DNA of 64,000 nucleotides from the NCBI RefSeq assembly GCF_900460065.1, contig NZ_UAVD01000039.1, positions 186,001 to 250,000 of the forward strand, in the 5' to 3' direction. Each line of letters begins with the position of its first letter. The first letter of the stretch is position 1. This document shows positions 54,789 to 62,896 of this stretch, one piece after another. The DNA is from Streptomyces griseus. Its GTDB lineage: Bacteria > Actinomycetota > Actinomycetes > Streptomycetales > Streptomycetaceae. The position numbers were made by a program, and so were the translations under genes. The notes beneath the pieces were generated by a model. The model saw only the letters and a list, made by a program, of their open reading frames with translations. It was not told the DNA's origin and did no database searches.

Positions 54789-55021
54789 TGGGCGACCGCT
54801 GGCACGTGGAGGTCGACCGCTCGGTCTGCATCGGCTCCGGCATGTGCGTCAACCACGCGGGGGACGCCTTCCACCTGGACTCCGCCCGCCAGTCCCGCCC
54901 GACGGACGAGGACTGCGACGCGGGCGAGCACGTCCTCGCGGCGGCGGAGGGCTGCCCGGTGGAGGCGATCACGCTGACGCTGGCGGGGTCGGGGGAGGTG
55001 GTCTTTCCGCCGGAGGAGTGA
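54788..55021 (+). CDS. [3Fe-4S] ferredoxin
   Basis: 77 residues from ATG 54788, sharing TGATG with the ALDH stop. VDRSVCIGSGMCVNHA gives the first C-x5-C pair, and the third ligand lies in EGCPVEAI. The missing fourth cysteine indicates a 3Fe-4S cluster, as in ferredoxins that feed P450s. It is the likely electron donor for a local P450, most simply the CYP125-like protein. Confidence 0.93.
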   Translation: MGDRWHVEVDRSVCIGSGMCVNHAGDAFHLDSARQSRPTDEDCDAGEHVLAAAEGCPVEAITLTLAGSGEVVFPPEE

Positions 55022-55056
55022 GGGGGCTCCCCGGCGGTCGCGCCCACGCTACGGGG

Positions 55057-56343
55057 TCAGACCGCCGGTTCGCCCTCCGGCTTCGTGTGAAGCGGGACCG
55101 CCGGCGCCCTTCGCAGTGACCGGATCGCCGGGACGCTGAGCATCGCGGCCAGCAGGACGAACGACATCACCGACGAGAAGACCAGCACCTCGTTGGCGCC
55201 GAACGCGTCCGCCGCCGGGCCCGCCAGGGCGCGGCCGAGCGGGATGACCATGATGGAGCCCGCGACGTCGTACGCGGAGACGCGGCTCAGGACGGTGAGC
55301 GGGATGTGCGACTGGACGCTGGTCGCCCACATCACGCCCCAGAACGCGAAGCCGTAACCCGCGATCACGTGGGCGATCGCCGTGGCCGCGAAGGACCATT
55401 CCAGCGCCGGTGCGAGCGGGTTGAGCGCGAAGCAGAGCATGGCGAGCGCACCGGCGACCAACGGGCGCCTCGGGCGGACCCGCATGCCGATCAGGCCGCC
55501 GATGATCGTGCCCGCACCGTCCGCCGAGGCGATCCAGCCGTAGCCGCTCGCCCCGTGCTGCTCGATCATCAGCGCCGCGCCCAGCGGCAGCGCGGGGCCG
55601 AACACGAACAGGCCGTACACGGACCAGACCGCGATGACGCCCCAGAGCCACTGGCGGGACCGGAACTCCTGCCAGCCCGTCGCGAGCCTGCGCCACATCG
55701 GGGCGTCGCCCTCGTCGCGCTCGGTGTGCAGCTTCCGCAGGGGCAGCAGGACCAGGGCGCTGAGTGCGTACGCCGCCGCGATGACCAGGTACGAGCCCGA
55801 CACCTGCCAGTACGCGACGAGGACGCCCGCCAGGCCGGGGCCGAGCAGCGTGCTCAGGGCCTCGGAGATCCGCAGCAGCGCGTTGGCCTTCTGGATATCC
55901 TCCGCGACCCGGGGGACCATGCTCGCCATACCGGGCTGGAACATCGCGGTCGCGGCGCCGCTGAGCGCCATCAGCGCCATGATCTGCCACAGCGGGACGC
56001 GGTCGGAGGAGAACAGCAGCGCGCCCAGCGTGATCATGGCGAGCATGCGCACCAGGTCGGCGCAGATCATCATCAGCTGCGGCGTGAACCGGTCCGCCAG
56101 CACCCCGCCGAACAGCACCAGCAGGACGATCGGCGTCATCCACGCGGCCAGCGCGTAGCCGACGCCGCTCGCCCCGTGGCCCGCTCCCAGCACGGCCGTG
56201 GTGAGGGAGACCATCAGCATGCCGTCGGCCAGCAGCGACGCGCTGCGGGCCGTGAAGAACAGCCGGAACCGGTTCGACCGCCAGGGGCTCGGCAGCGGTT
56301 CCTCGTGCTGCTTCCGCGGGAGGGTCGTGTCGTCAACGCTCAT
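55057..56343 (-). CDS. MFS exporter of the biosynthetic cluster (DHA3-like)
   Basis: 428 residues, 12 helices. RFRLFFTARSASLLADGM is the N-terminal pattern of the EntS/DHA3-type exporters, followed by LVLFGGVLADRFTPQ (motif A), MFQPGMASMVPR and LGPGLAGVLVAYW. Its ATG at 56343 lies inside the 3' end of the condensation-domain gene (11-base overlap), so it is the last gene of the four-gene operon. It probably exports the cluster product. Drug export cannot be excluded. Confidence 0.85.
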   Translation of the reverse strand: MSVDDTTLPRKQHEEPLPSPWRSNRFRLFFTARSASLLADGMLMVSLTTAVLGAGHGASGVGYALAAWMTPIVLLVLFGGVLADRFTPQLMMICADLVRMLAMITLGALLFSSDRVPLWQIMALMALSGAATAMFQPGMASMVPRVAEDIQKANALLRISEALSTLLGPGLAGVLVAYWQVSGSYLVIAAAYALSALVLLPLRKLHTERDEGDAPMWRRLATGWQEFRSRQWLWGVIAVWSVYGLFVFGPALPLGAALMIEQHGASGYGWIASADGAGTIIGGLIGMRVRPRRPLVAGALAMLCFALNPLAPALEWSFAATAIAHVIAGYGFAFWGVMWATSVQSHIPLTVLSRVSAYDVAGSIMVIPLGRALAGPAADAFGANEVLVFSSVMSFVLLAAMLSVPAIRSLRRAPAVPLHTKPEGEPAV

Positions 56344-58087
56344 GTCGTACCTGCCGGCCTCTGCCGGTTCCTTCCTCGATGATCGGCAGCCGACGCCAGG
56401 CGTCGCTCCGGGCCGGTTCGGCCGGCGGGCTCTCGACGAGCACGTAGCGGCGGGGGGCGATGACGCCGGTACCGCCGTGGGCGGGGACCTTCGCCATCAG
56501 GGCCCGGTGGGCGTCCGCCGGGGTCAAGGACGTGCCGCCGCCCCGCGCCACGTACGCCGTGAGGCCCGACTCGCGGTCCGCCTCGACATGCACCGGCAGA
56601 CCGCCCACCGCCGCGGACAGCGCGTCCCGCACGGCCGTCGTGGACACCCAGCAGCCGTCCTCCCGTGCCCAGTCGGGGCCGCGCACGGCGGGCCGGACCC
56701 CCGTCACCCCGGTGAGCGAGTCCAGCGGTACGTCCCGTTCGGCGGCGGCCTCCAGCAGCAGCACCAGGCCGCTCAGGAAGCCCTCCGCCTCGTCGGGGGT
56801 GAACAGGGCGGGGTCGGCCCACAGCGAGATGTGGAGCCGGGGACTCGTCTCGTACGTGAACGCCAGCATGCGCGTCGGCAGCGCCTGGAACGGGCCCCAG
56901 GCCAGCTCCGGTTCGGCCTCCTCGTGCTCCCGGTGCGCGGTGGAGAGGAAGGTGGCGGGCAGCACGCTGACGTCGTTGAAGACGACGTCCCGCGCGAAGT
57001 GGCTGCCGCGCTCCCCGGTGACCCGGCCGATCATCTCCCACAGGCGCACGGAGTCGAACTGGCTGTGCTTGTACGCGTTGAGGGCCGCGCCCCACGTCCT
57101 GCGGACCAGGGTGTCGAAGGACGGGACCCGCGTGTCCAGGCAGAGCAGCGCGTCCTGGGACAGGGTGGTGACCGACCGGGCGCTCCGGGCGTGGAACCGG
57201 TTGGAGGTCGGCACGGCGGTGACGCAGGAGTCCTGGCCCGCCCGGTGGGCCACCAGCGCGCACCAGGCCGCGAGCAGCACGGTGGCCTCCGGGTTCCCGG
57301 TGCGCCCGGCCGCTCCCGCGAGCGCTCGCGCGCCCCGCGCGGAGCGGAGCGTGAGCTGCCGGGCCCGGCCGTCCGCGCCCGCCGCGCGCGGCTCGGCGAA
57401 CATCTCCTGCGGCTCGGTGCGGATGATCCGCTCCCAGTACCGCAGCGAGGCCTCCGACTTCCGCTTCCCGGTGGGGGAGGCCTCCTCGGCGGCCAGGTCG
57501 AGCGGGGCGAGGGCGGCCGGGGCGGGGAGTTCCCCTCCGGCCAGCAGGGCGTGGAACTCCTCCCGCAGGACGGCCAGCGCGCTGCCGTCCGTCACCGCGT
57601 GACTGGACGCCAGGGCGATGTGGACCGGGACGCCCCGCAGCGTGAGCAGGGAGATCCGCAGAGGGAACTCCCGGTCCAGGGCGAAGCGGCCGGCGCGGGC
57701 CGCCCGGGCCGCCGACTCGGCCGACCGCGCGGGCTCCTCGGGGAACTCCGCGTGGTCCAGCACCGTCACCGTGAACGCGCCCTCGGCCGCCACCACCTGC
57801 TCGACGGGCGCGGCCCCGGGGGCGTGCGGGAACGTGGTGCGCAGCCCTTCGTGGCGCTCGGCCAGGGTGCGCAGGGCATCGACGACGTCGTCCTCGTCGG
57901 CGCCCGGGGGGACCGTCCACACGTCGTGGTTGTTGATGTGCTCGGGGTCGTCCCGCAGGATGCAGCGGATCATGTTGGCCTGGCCCATGGTGAGCGGGCC
58001 CCGGCGTTCGTCACCGCCCGCGTAGGAGACGGTGACGGTGCGCGGGGGGTGCGGTTCCATGGGGTCCTCGCCGGCTGCGGAGTTCAT
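56333..58087 (-). CDS. Stand-alone NRPS condensation-domain protein
   Basis: 584 residues. The start at 58087 overlaps the upstream stop as ATGA. LTMGQANMIRCIL (Q-x-x-x-x core 1 type), RHEGLRTTF (core 2) and SSHAVTDGSAL (about residues 157-167) match condensation motifs. The HHxxxDG signature reads S-H-A-V-T-D-G, so the catalytic second His remains. DVVFNDVS and the tail helices complete the fold. About 110 residues at the C-terminus are unassigned. It would join a carrier-bound aminoacyl group to an amine or hydroxyl acceptor. Confidence 0.88.
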   Translation of the reverse strand: MNSAAGEDPMEPHPPRTVTVSYAGGDERRGPLTMGQANMIRCILRDDPEHINNHDVWTVPPGADEDDVVDALRTLAERHEGLRTTFPHAPGAAPVEQVVAAEGAFTVTVLDHAEFPEEPARSAESAARAARAGRFALDREFPLRISLLTLRGVPVHIALASSHAVTDGSALAVLREEFHALLAGGELPAPAALAPLDLAAEEASPTGKRKSEASLRYWERIIRTEPQEMFAEPRAAGADGRARQLTLRSARGARALAGAAGRTGNPEATVLLAAWCALVAHRAGQDSCVTAVPTSNRFHARSARSVTTLSQDALLCLDTRVPSFDTLVRRTWGAALNAYKHSQFDSVRLWEMIGRVTGERGSHFARDVVFNDVSVLPATFLSTAHREHEEAEPELAWGPFQALPTRMLAFTYETSPRLHISLWADPALFTPDEAEGFLSGLVLLLEAAAERDVPLDSLTGVTGVRPAVRGPDWAREDGCWVSTTAVRDALSAAVGGLPVHVEADRESGLTAYVARGGGTSLTPADAHRALMAKVPAHGGTGVIAPRRYVLVESPPAEPARSDAWRRLPIIEEGTGRGRQVRHER

Positions 58088-59406
58088 CGGTTCACGGCCC
58101 CGGCGACCCGGGGGCCCACGTCCGCGCTCGCACGGGTCAACGCCTCCCAGTGGTCCATCAGGAGCGCGAAGTCGGCCATGTCGTCGCGGGCCTCGTCCAG
58201 GAGTCGGGTGCGGCGTTCGACGAGGACGTCGGCGACCGTCTTGTAGCGGTCGCCGAGCCGCCGGTAGGCGTCGTCCAGGACATCGAGGCGGTGGGCGCAG
58301 AACGCCCGGTCGAGGGCGGTGCTGTCCCGGACGAACCCGGCGATCTCACAGGCCCGGAGGTGGCCCTCGGCGTCGAGCAGCGCGTCACCCGCCGCCGCCG
58401 TCCGCGCGTACACGGCGTTGAGGTACGCCTTGGACAGCAGGAACTTCACGAAGCGCAGCTGGTACGCGAGGAATCCCTCGTCCGTACGCCGTTCCGCCGT
58501 ATGGAAGTTGACGATGTGCCGGTTGTGCTGGACGCCGGGCATCCTGGCGTCGTGAAGGAGGTGGATCAGGACGTAGTCGCTGCCGATGGTGTCGGTGGCG
58601 GGCGGCAGCGGGACGCGGCGGTAGACCTCGTGGTCGAGGGCGATGTTGCACATGTCCACCCGCATCGGGCTGACGGGGGCGAGCGTGGTGCGGTCGCCGT
58701 CGAAGGCGGAGTCCCCGGCGCCCCGGAAGGACTCGTCGATCAGGTGCCCGCGCCAGATCTCCGGGTATCCCTCGGGGATCGACAGGCCGATCAGTTCGCG
58801 GTACGTGTCCGGGTCGAGGTCGCGGATCTCCGCGACGTCCACCGACATCTCCCCGGTGAAGGAGCCGCCGACCAGCGTCACCCGTCGGCTCCCGGACCCC
58901 GGCGGCAGTTTGCTCCGGGTCGCCGACTCGCGCACGTCGTTCGCGGGTCGGCCCAGCCAGGCGAGCTCCTGGTGGATCGGGAAGACCGGTGCGCCGGCGA
59001 ACCGCTGGTAGCGGCTGTCGGAGTCCCGCCGGTGGACGGACGTGCAGCCGAGGGCCTGGGCGACGAGGAACGCCCGGTTGGTGCAGGCGCCGTAGGAGAC
59101 GCGGGACGGCAGCATCAGCTCCAGCAGCCGGTCCGTCGGGGCTCCGCCGGACCGGTCGATCACCGTGCGCAGGAAGTCCCGCTGCCCGGTCTCGTCGAGG
59201 TGGTGGACGGTCACCCCGGGGGACGCGGGCAGCGCGGCCACCGCCCTGCGGTGTTCGGCGAGCACCGGCGCGGGGGAGGAGTCCAGGATCAGGAAGTGCA
59301 CCTCGACGCCGAACCGCTCCGCCCCGTACGCCGCTTCCTCGCCGACCGCCGCGATGGTGTCGGCGCAGGCCCGGTGGGTGGGCAGGGTCAGACAGACGCG
59401 GCGCAC
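58084..59406 (-). CDS. DUF6271 family protein, GT-A glycosyltransferase-like
   Basis: 440 residues from GTG 59406, preceded by GGGGAG; it overlaps the PhyH gene by 19 bases. RRVCLTLPTHR and VEVHFLILDSSP suggest a GT-A nucleotide-sugar fold, with VHRRDSDSRYQ (about residues 124-134) as a D-x-D-type motif. IHLLHDARMPGVQHNRHIVNFHT and a C-terminal helical region follow. The family is found in actinomycete natural-product loci, but I know of no characterised member. If a glycosyltransferase, it would decorate the product or an intermediate. It could instead be a fold-related non-sugar enzyme. Confidence 0.7.
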   Translation of the reverse strand: MRRVCLTLPTHRACADTIAAVGEEAAYGAERFGVEVHFLILDSSPAPVLAEHRRAVAALPASPGVTVHHLDETGQRDFLRTVIDRSGGAPTDRLLELMLPSRVSYGACTNRAFLVAQALGCTSVHRRDSDSRYQRFAGAPVFPIHQELAWLGRPANDVRESATRSKLPPGSGSRRVTLVGGSFTGEMSVDVAEIRDLDPDTYRELIGLSIPEGYPEIWRGHLIDESFRGAGDSAFDGDRTTLAPVSPMRVDMCNIALDHEVYRRVPLPPATDTIGSDYVLIHLLHDARMPGVQHNRHIVNFHTAERRTDEGFLAYQLRFVKFLLSKAYLNAVYARTAAAGDALLDAEGHLRACEIAGFVRDSTALDRAFCAHRLDVLDDAYRRLGDRYKTVADVLVERRTRLLDEARDDMADFALLMDHWEALTRASADVGPRVAGAVNR

Positions 59407-60485
59407 GAGGGCTCCCCGCTCTGCGCGGCGGGGGCCGTCTCCTCCACCGGGTCCTGCCACGAGGCGAGCCCCAGCAGCCGGCTGCCCAGCGGGTTCAGCT
59501 CGGCCGTCGGGTAGCGCTTCGACTCGGGCAGCACCGGGTCACCGACCAGGGTGCGGTTCCAGCGCGGGGTGCGCAGATGGCGCCAGGACTCCACCCGGGA
59601 CGTGCGCAGCCGCTCGTGCTCCTCCAGCGCGGGCATCATCGACAGGTACTGCACGGCCCGCACCCCGCTCTCGGAGAGGTTGCGCGCCACGCCGTGGGCC
59701 AGCAGCCCGTTCCAGATGAGCAGGTCGCCGGGGCGCAGATCCGGCCGTACGACGGGCAGTTCGTCCCGGTCGATGTCGGGGCGCAGCGGGTCCCGGTCGC
59801 CGGGCTGCCCGGTCTTCCAGGTGTCGAACCGCCGGAACAGCTCCGGGCAGCACTGGAAGCCGCCGGTCTCCGGCCGGGTGTCGTTGAGCGCGATGATGCC
59901 CTGCACCCGCTGCGGCGGGACGGCGAGCGTCGTGTCGATGTCCCAGTGGAGCTCGATGTCGAAGCCCCGGTCCGTCGGCTCGATCAGGGCCCGGTCGCGG
60001 TTGCCCCGGTTGGGCGGGTTGAGGTTGAGCCGGTCCAGGGTGACCCACAGCTCCTCGCAGTCCCATACGTCGACGAAGGCGTCGTACACCCGCTGCGACT
60101 GCCGGTTGTCCCAAAGGAGTTGGTGGTGGTACGCCTCCACGAAGCCGTAGATGTGCAGCTGCTGGTCCAGCTCGGAGCGCAGTGGCCGGTCCTCGTACCA
60201 GCTCTCCGGCCGGTCCGGGTCCAGGCCCTGGAACTCCCAGGTGAAGTCGAGCAGTCGGCGTGCGACGGGGGCCGGTACCGCTTCCCGGACGATGACGTAG
60301 CCGTACGTCTGCCAGTGGGCGAAGTCCTCCTCGGAGAGCACCCGCAGCGGACGCGACTTGTCGAGCTCCCGCAGGGCGGTCTGTGCGAGGTAGGCCTCGC
60401 CGTCCGCGCTGAAGTACGGGATGTCCGACGCCGCGCGGTGCAGGCGGGGCCGACGGCGAGGGGCGGGTGTCGTCATGGGGTTCAT
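59388..60485 (-). CDS. Phytanoyl-CoA dioxygenase (PhyH) family oxygenase
   Basis: 365 residues from ATG 60485, with AAGGA upstream. ELHWDIDTTLA holds the Fe(II) H-x-D (about residues 178-180), and GLLAHGVARNLSESGVRAVQY the distal His (about 264) and the 2-oxoglutarate Arg. GYVIVREAVPAPVARRLLDF and LIWNGLLAHG are typical of PhyH. It would hydroxylate a carbon, plausibly on an amino acid or carrier-bound intermediate, using 2-oxoglutarate and oxygen. It is the first gene of the leftward operon, facing the ligase gene across a 418-base promoter region. Confidence 0.9.
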   Translation of the reverse strand: MNPMTTPAPRRRPRLHRAASDIPYFSADGEAYLAQTALRELDKSRPLRVLSEEDFAHWQTYGYVIVREAVPAPVARRLLDFTWEFQGLDPDRPESWYEDRPLRSELDQQLHIYGFVEAYHHQLLWDNRQSQRVYDAFVDVWDCEELWVTLDRLNLNPPNRGNRDRALIEPTDRGFDIELHWDIDTTLAVPPQRVQGIIALNDTRPETGGFQCCPELFRRFDTWKTGQPGDRDPLRPDIDRDELPVVRPDLRPGDLLIWNGLLAHGVARNLSESGVRAVQYLSMMPALEEHERLRTSRVESWRHLRTPRWNRTLVGDPVLPESKRYPTAELNPLGSRLLGLASWQDPVEETAPAAQSGEPSCAASV

Positions 60486-60603
60486 GGCAGGTCCTTCTCC
60501 TTCGCCGGCCGTGCGGCGACCCCGGGGGAGCGGGGTCGCCGCGGACGGCGGGGCGGATGGCAGTGCCGTGGCGGGAGGAGCCGTGACCACGTCGGTCAGC
60601 AGG

Positions 60604-60619
60604 ATTGGTCCAGACCGCC
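60604..60619. promoter_or_regulatory. DasR-responsive-like palindrome 1
   Basis: ATTGGTCCAGACCGCC matches 12 of 16 bases of the Streptomyces dre consensus ACTGGTCTAGACCACT, including GGTC and AGACC. It lies next to a reverse TTGACA on the PhyH side. Confidence 0.5.
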
Positions 60620-60707
60620 CGGGCTGTCAAGTGCCGCCCACATATGGGGATATGGGATGCCGTCCGGTACCGGGCGGCCACGGAATCGATACCTGCCGTT
60701 CGGTATT

Positions 60708-60723
60708 TTTGGTCTAGACAACA
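60708..60723. promoter_or_regulatory. DasR-responsive-like palindrome 2
   Basis: TTTGGTCTAGACAACA contains the dre core TGGTCTAGAC exactly (12 of 16 overall). It is 180 bases before the ligase start, where it could affect rightward transcription. Confidence 0.55.
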
Positions 60724-60903
60724 GGTGAGCGACAGGCCTAATGTCCAAGGGCGCGGTCGGGTTCGTGACGGGATGTCACCCGTACTTCTGCCCGTACTCC
60801 GGTCGGTCACGGACCTGTTCGGGGCCGCCGACGCCACGGCGATGTGGTCCGTACGCCCGAGGGGTGTCCCGATTGCCGGCCCACACCGAGAAGGACGCGT
60901 TTC

Positions 60904-61761
60904 ATGAACACATCCAGCATCACGGCCCTGCCGGGTATCACGCTGAGGAGTCCCGGAGCCGGGCTGATCACGCTGGACCCGGTCCGCACCGCACTGCTGC
61001 GGGGCCTGGACGACCTGCTGTCCGGCCTCGCCGCGCGGCTCGCCGCCCCCGAGGTGGTGGGTCCGCCCCTGCTGTCCGTCGAGGGGCTGGCGCGGCTCGA
61101 CTTCTTCCGGAACTTCCCCCATCTCGGCGTCTCCGCGGGGCGGTTCGGCCCGGAAGCGCTCGACGGCCTGGCCTCCGGTGGCTCGCCCCAGGACCTGCCG
61201 TTGCACCCGACCGGCCATGTGCTGCCGTCCGCGACCTGCTACGGGCTGCTGCTCTCCCTGGAGGGCGAGGACGTCGGCGAGGACGGGCTGCGGCTCTCCG
61301 CGGCCGGCCGCTGCTTCCGCAACGAGACCCACTACGACGGCCTGCGCCGCCTGTGGGGGTTCCACATGCGCGAGGTGGTCTACCTCGGAACCAAGGACGG
61401 GGCCACCGAACACCAGGAACGTGGCGGGGAGTTCGTCCAGGAGGTGGCCGGACGGCTCGGCCTCGACCTGACCCGGGCGGCGGCCGACGACCCGTTCTAC
61501 GACAACGGGGGTTCGCGCGCCCGTCTGATGGCGTTGGACCCGGTGAAGTTCGAGTACAGCGCCCCCGACGGCACGGCCATCGCCTCCGTCAACCGGCACC
61601 GCAACTTCTTCGGCGAGCGGCTGGGCATCCGGGCCGGCTCGCACGGTCCCGCGTACAGCTCCTGCGTCGCCTTCGGCATGGAGCGCTGGGTGCACGCGAT
61701 GATCCTCGCGCACGGCACCGCCGAGCAGGCCCTGGAACGGCTCCGCTCGGCCGGTACCTGA
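60904..61761 (+). CDS. Amino acid:[carrier protein] ligase (SerRS-like)
   Basis: 285 residues, close to the length of Bradyrhizobium aa:CP ligases (truncated SerRS homologues lacking the tRNA-binding arm). Motif 2-like GRCFRNETHYDGLRRLWGFHMREVVYLG, given here as CFRNETHYDGLRR and FHMREVVYLG, is characteristic. Zinc ligands are expected at Cys (about 112, in PSATCYGLL), Glu (about 157, in MREVVYLG) and Cys (about 255, in YSSCVAFGMERW). It activates an amino acid with ATP and attaches it to a carrier protein's phosphopantetheine arm rather than to tRNA. The carrier gene follows 150 bases later. Family enzymes prefer Gly or Ala; specificity here is unknown. Confidence 0.88.
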   Translation: MNTSSITALPGITLRSPGAGLITLDPVRTALLRGLDDLLSGLAARLAAPEVVGPPLLSVEGLARLDFFRNFPHLGVSAGRFGPEALDGLASGGSPQDLPLHPTGHVLPSATCYGLLLSLEGEDVGEDGLRLSAAGRCFRNETHYDGLRRLWGFHMREVVYLGTKDGATEHQERGGEFVQEVAGRLGLDLTRAAADDPFYDNGGSRARLMALDPVKFEYSAPDGTAIASVNRHRNFFGERLGIRAGSHGPAYSSCVAFGMERWVHAMILAHGTAEQALERLRSAGT

Positions 61762-61911
61762 TACCGCCTCCGGCCCCGGCTGCCACCCGCCTTCGGTCCC
61801 GGCGGTTCTCCGGTCTCCGGGCCGGCCGCGGCCCACCCCGGCTTTCCTTCGGCCCGGCCGCTCTCCGTCCCGCCCGTCACCCGAACAGAAGCAAGAGGAG
61901 CGCTTTCTCCC

Positions 61912-62163
61912 ATGGAACGTGTCGTAGCGTGGCTCAACGAGAAGAACCCCGGCCTCGACGGTCCGATCGGCGTGGACGAGGACCTCATCGAGGCCCGTCT
62001 CATCGACTCGATGGACTTCCTGGAGTTCATCGACCTCCTGGAGGAGATCTCCGGCGACAGCATCGATCTGCAGGAGGTCACCATCGACGACTTCCGCACC
62101 CTCGCCCGCGTCGAGGAGCGCTTCCTCGCCTCCGGCGACCTGGCGGAGGCGCCCGCCGGGTGA
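61912..62163 (+). CDS. Free-standing acyl/peptidyl carrier protein
   Basis: 83 residues. The phosphopantetheine serine is Ser33 in LIDSMDFLEFIDLLEEI (D-S-M-D). Acidic helices II and III are present (IDLQEVTIDDFRTLARV). The AAGAGGAG upstream of ATG 61912 is a strong ribosome site. Genes for its loading ligase and its PPTase flank it. The ligase should load an amino acid here. Confidence 0.92.
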   Translation: MERVVAWLNEKNPGLDGPIGVDEDLIEARLIDSMDFLEFIDLLEEISGDSIDLQEVTIDDFRTLARVEERFLASGDLAEAPAG

Positions 62164-62173
62164 GCCCGGCCGG

Positions 62174-62896
62174 GTGACCCCTCCTCCGGCGGTCCCCGAC
62201 CTCCCGCCGTCCCGTGCACCGGGCTCGGACGGCGTGATTCCGGCGGACGCCGGCGTCTTCGCCCTGGTGGCCACCACCGCGGAGGTGCTGGCGCATCCGG
62301 AGCTCGACGAGCGCCTGCTCGCCCCGTGGGAGCGGCGGCGGCTCGCGGGGATCCGGGTGCCGGGCCGGCGCGACGACGTGGTGGCGGCCCGTCTGCTGCT
62401 GCGGCTGTGCGCCTCCCGGGCCACCGGGCTGCCGCCGGACGCGGTGGCGCCGGCCCAGCGCTGCCCCGGATGCGGGCGGGACGGGCACGGCCGGCCGTAC
62501 CTCCCGGACCACCCCGCGCTGGGCGCGAGTCTCAGCCACGCCGACGGCCTCGTCGCGGCGGCGGTCGGGCCGGGCCCGGTCGGTGTCGACGTGGAACCCC
62601 TGACACGCCGCCCGGGCCCGCCGCCCGTGTTGCGCCGGCTGCTGCCGCCGGACGCGGTGGACGCCGCCTGCGCCGCGCCGGACCCCGGCCCGGCGCTGCT
62701 GCGGTTGTGGGTCCGCCGGGAGGCGCTGTTCAAGGCCGGGTTCGCGGCCGGGGCGGAGGGCGGGCCCGGGCCCGGCGAGACCAGGCTGACCGAGTGGACG
62801 GACCACCGCCGTGCGGCCGTGGTGGCCCTCGCGTACGCCGACGGCCTCCCCGGGCGGCCCCTCAGCCCCGGCCCGGCTCCGCCGTCAGGTCGATGA
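62174..62896 (+). CDS. 4'-phosphopantetheinyl transferase (Sfp type)
   Basis: 240 residues from GTG 62174, 10 bases after the carrier stop. SLSHADGLVAAAV, VGVDVEPL (about residues 137-144, Mg-binding Asp and Glu) and LLRLWVRREALFKAG (about 174-188) are the three Sfp motifs. A Cys-x2-Cys segment (RCPGCGRDGHG) precedes the core. It would activate the carrier at Ser33 with CoA. Its 3' end overlaps the convergent KstR-like gene by 35 bases. Confidence 0.92.
   Translation: MTPPPAVPDLPPSRAPGSDGVIPADAGVFALVATTAEVLAHPELDERLLAPWERRRLAGIRVPGRRDDVVAARLLLRLCASRATGLPPDAVAPAQRCPGCGRDGHGRPYLPDHPALGASLSHADGLVAAAVGPGPVGVDVEPLTRRPGPPPVLRRLLPPDAVDAACAAPDPGPALLRLWVRREALFKAGFAAGAEGGPGPGETRLTEWTDHRRAAVVALAYADGLPGRPLSPGPAPPSGR

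Larger units (their letters stand above)
60486..60903. other. 418-base divergent promoter region of the biosynthetic cluster
   Basis: It separates the PhyH operon from the ligase-carrier-PPTase operon. It is more AT-rich than the genes (for example CACATATGGGGATATGGG near 60640). Two DasR-like palindromes are listed separately. Reverse TTGACA (60625-60630) lies just upstream of the first palindrome. No open frame here is convincing. Confidence 0.6.

Noticed and set aside
56333..58087. Classical modular NRPS
   Set aside because: No adenylation or fused carrier domain is encoded in the cluster; the ligase and free carrier replace them.
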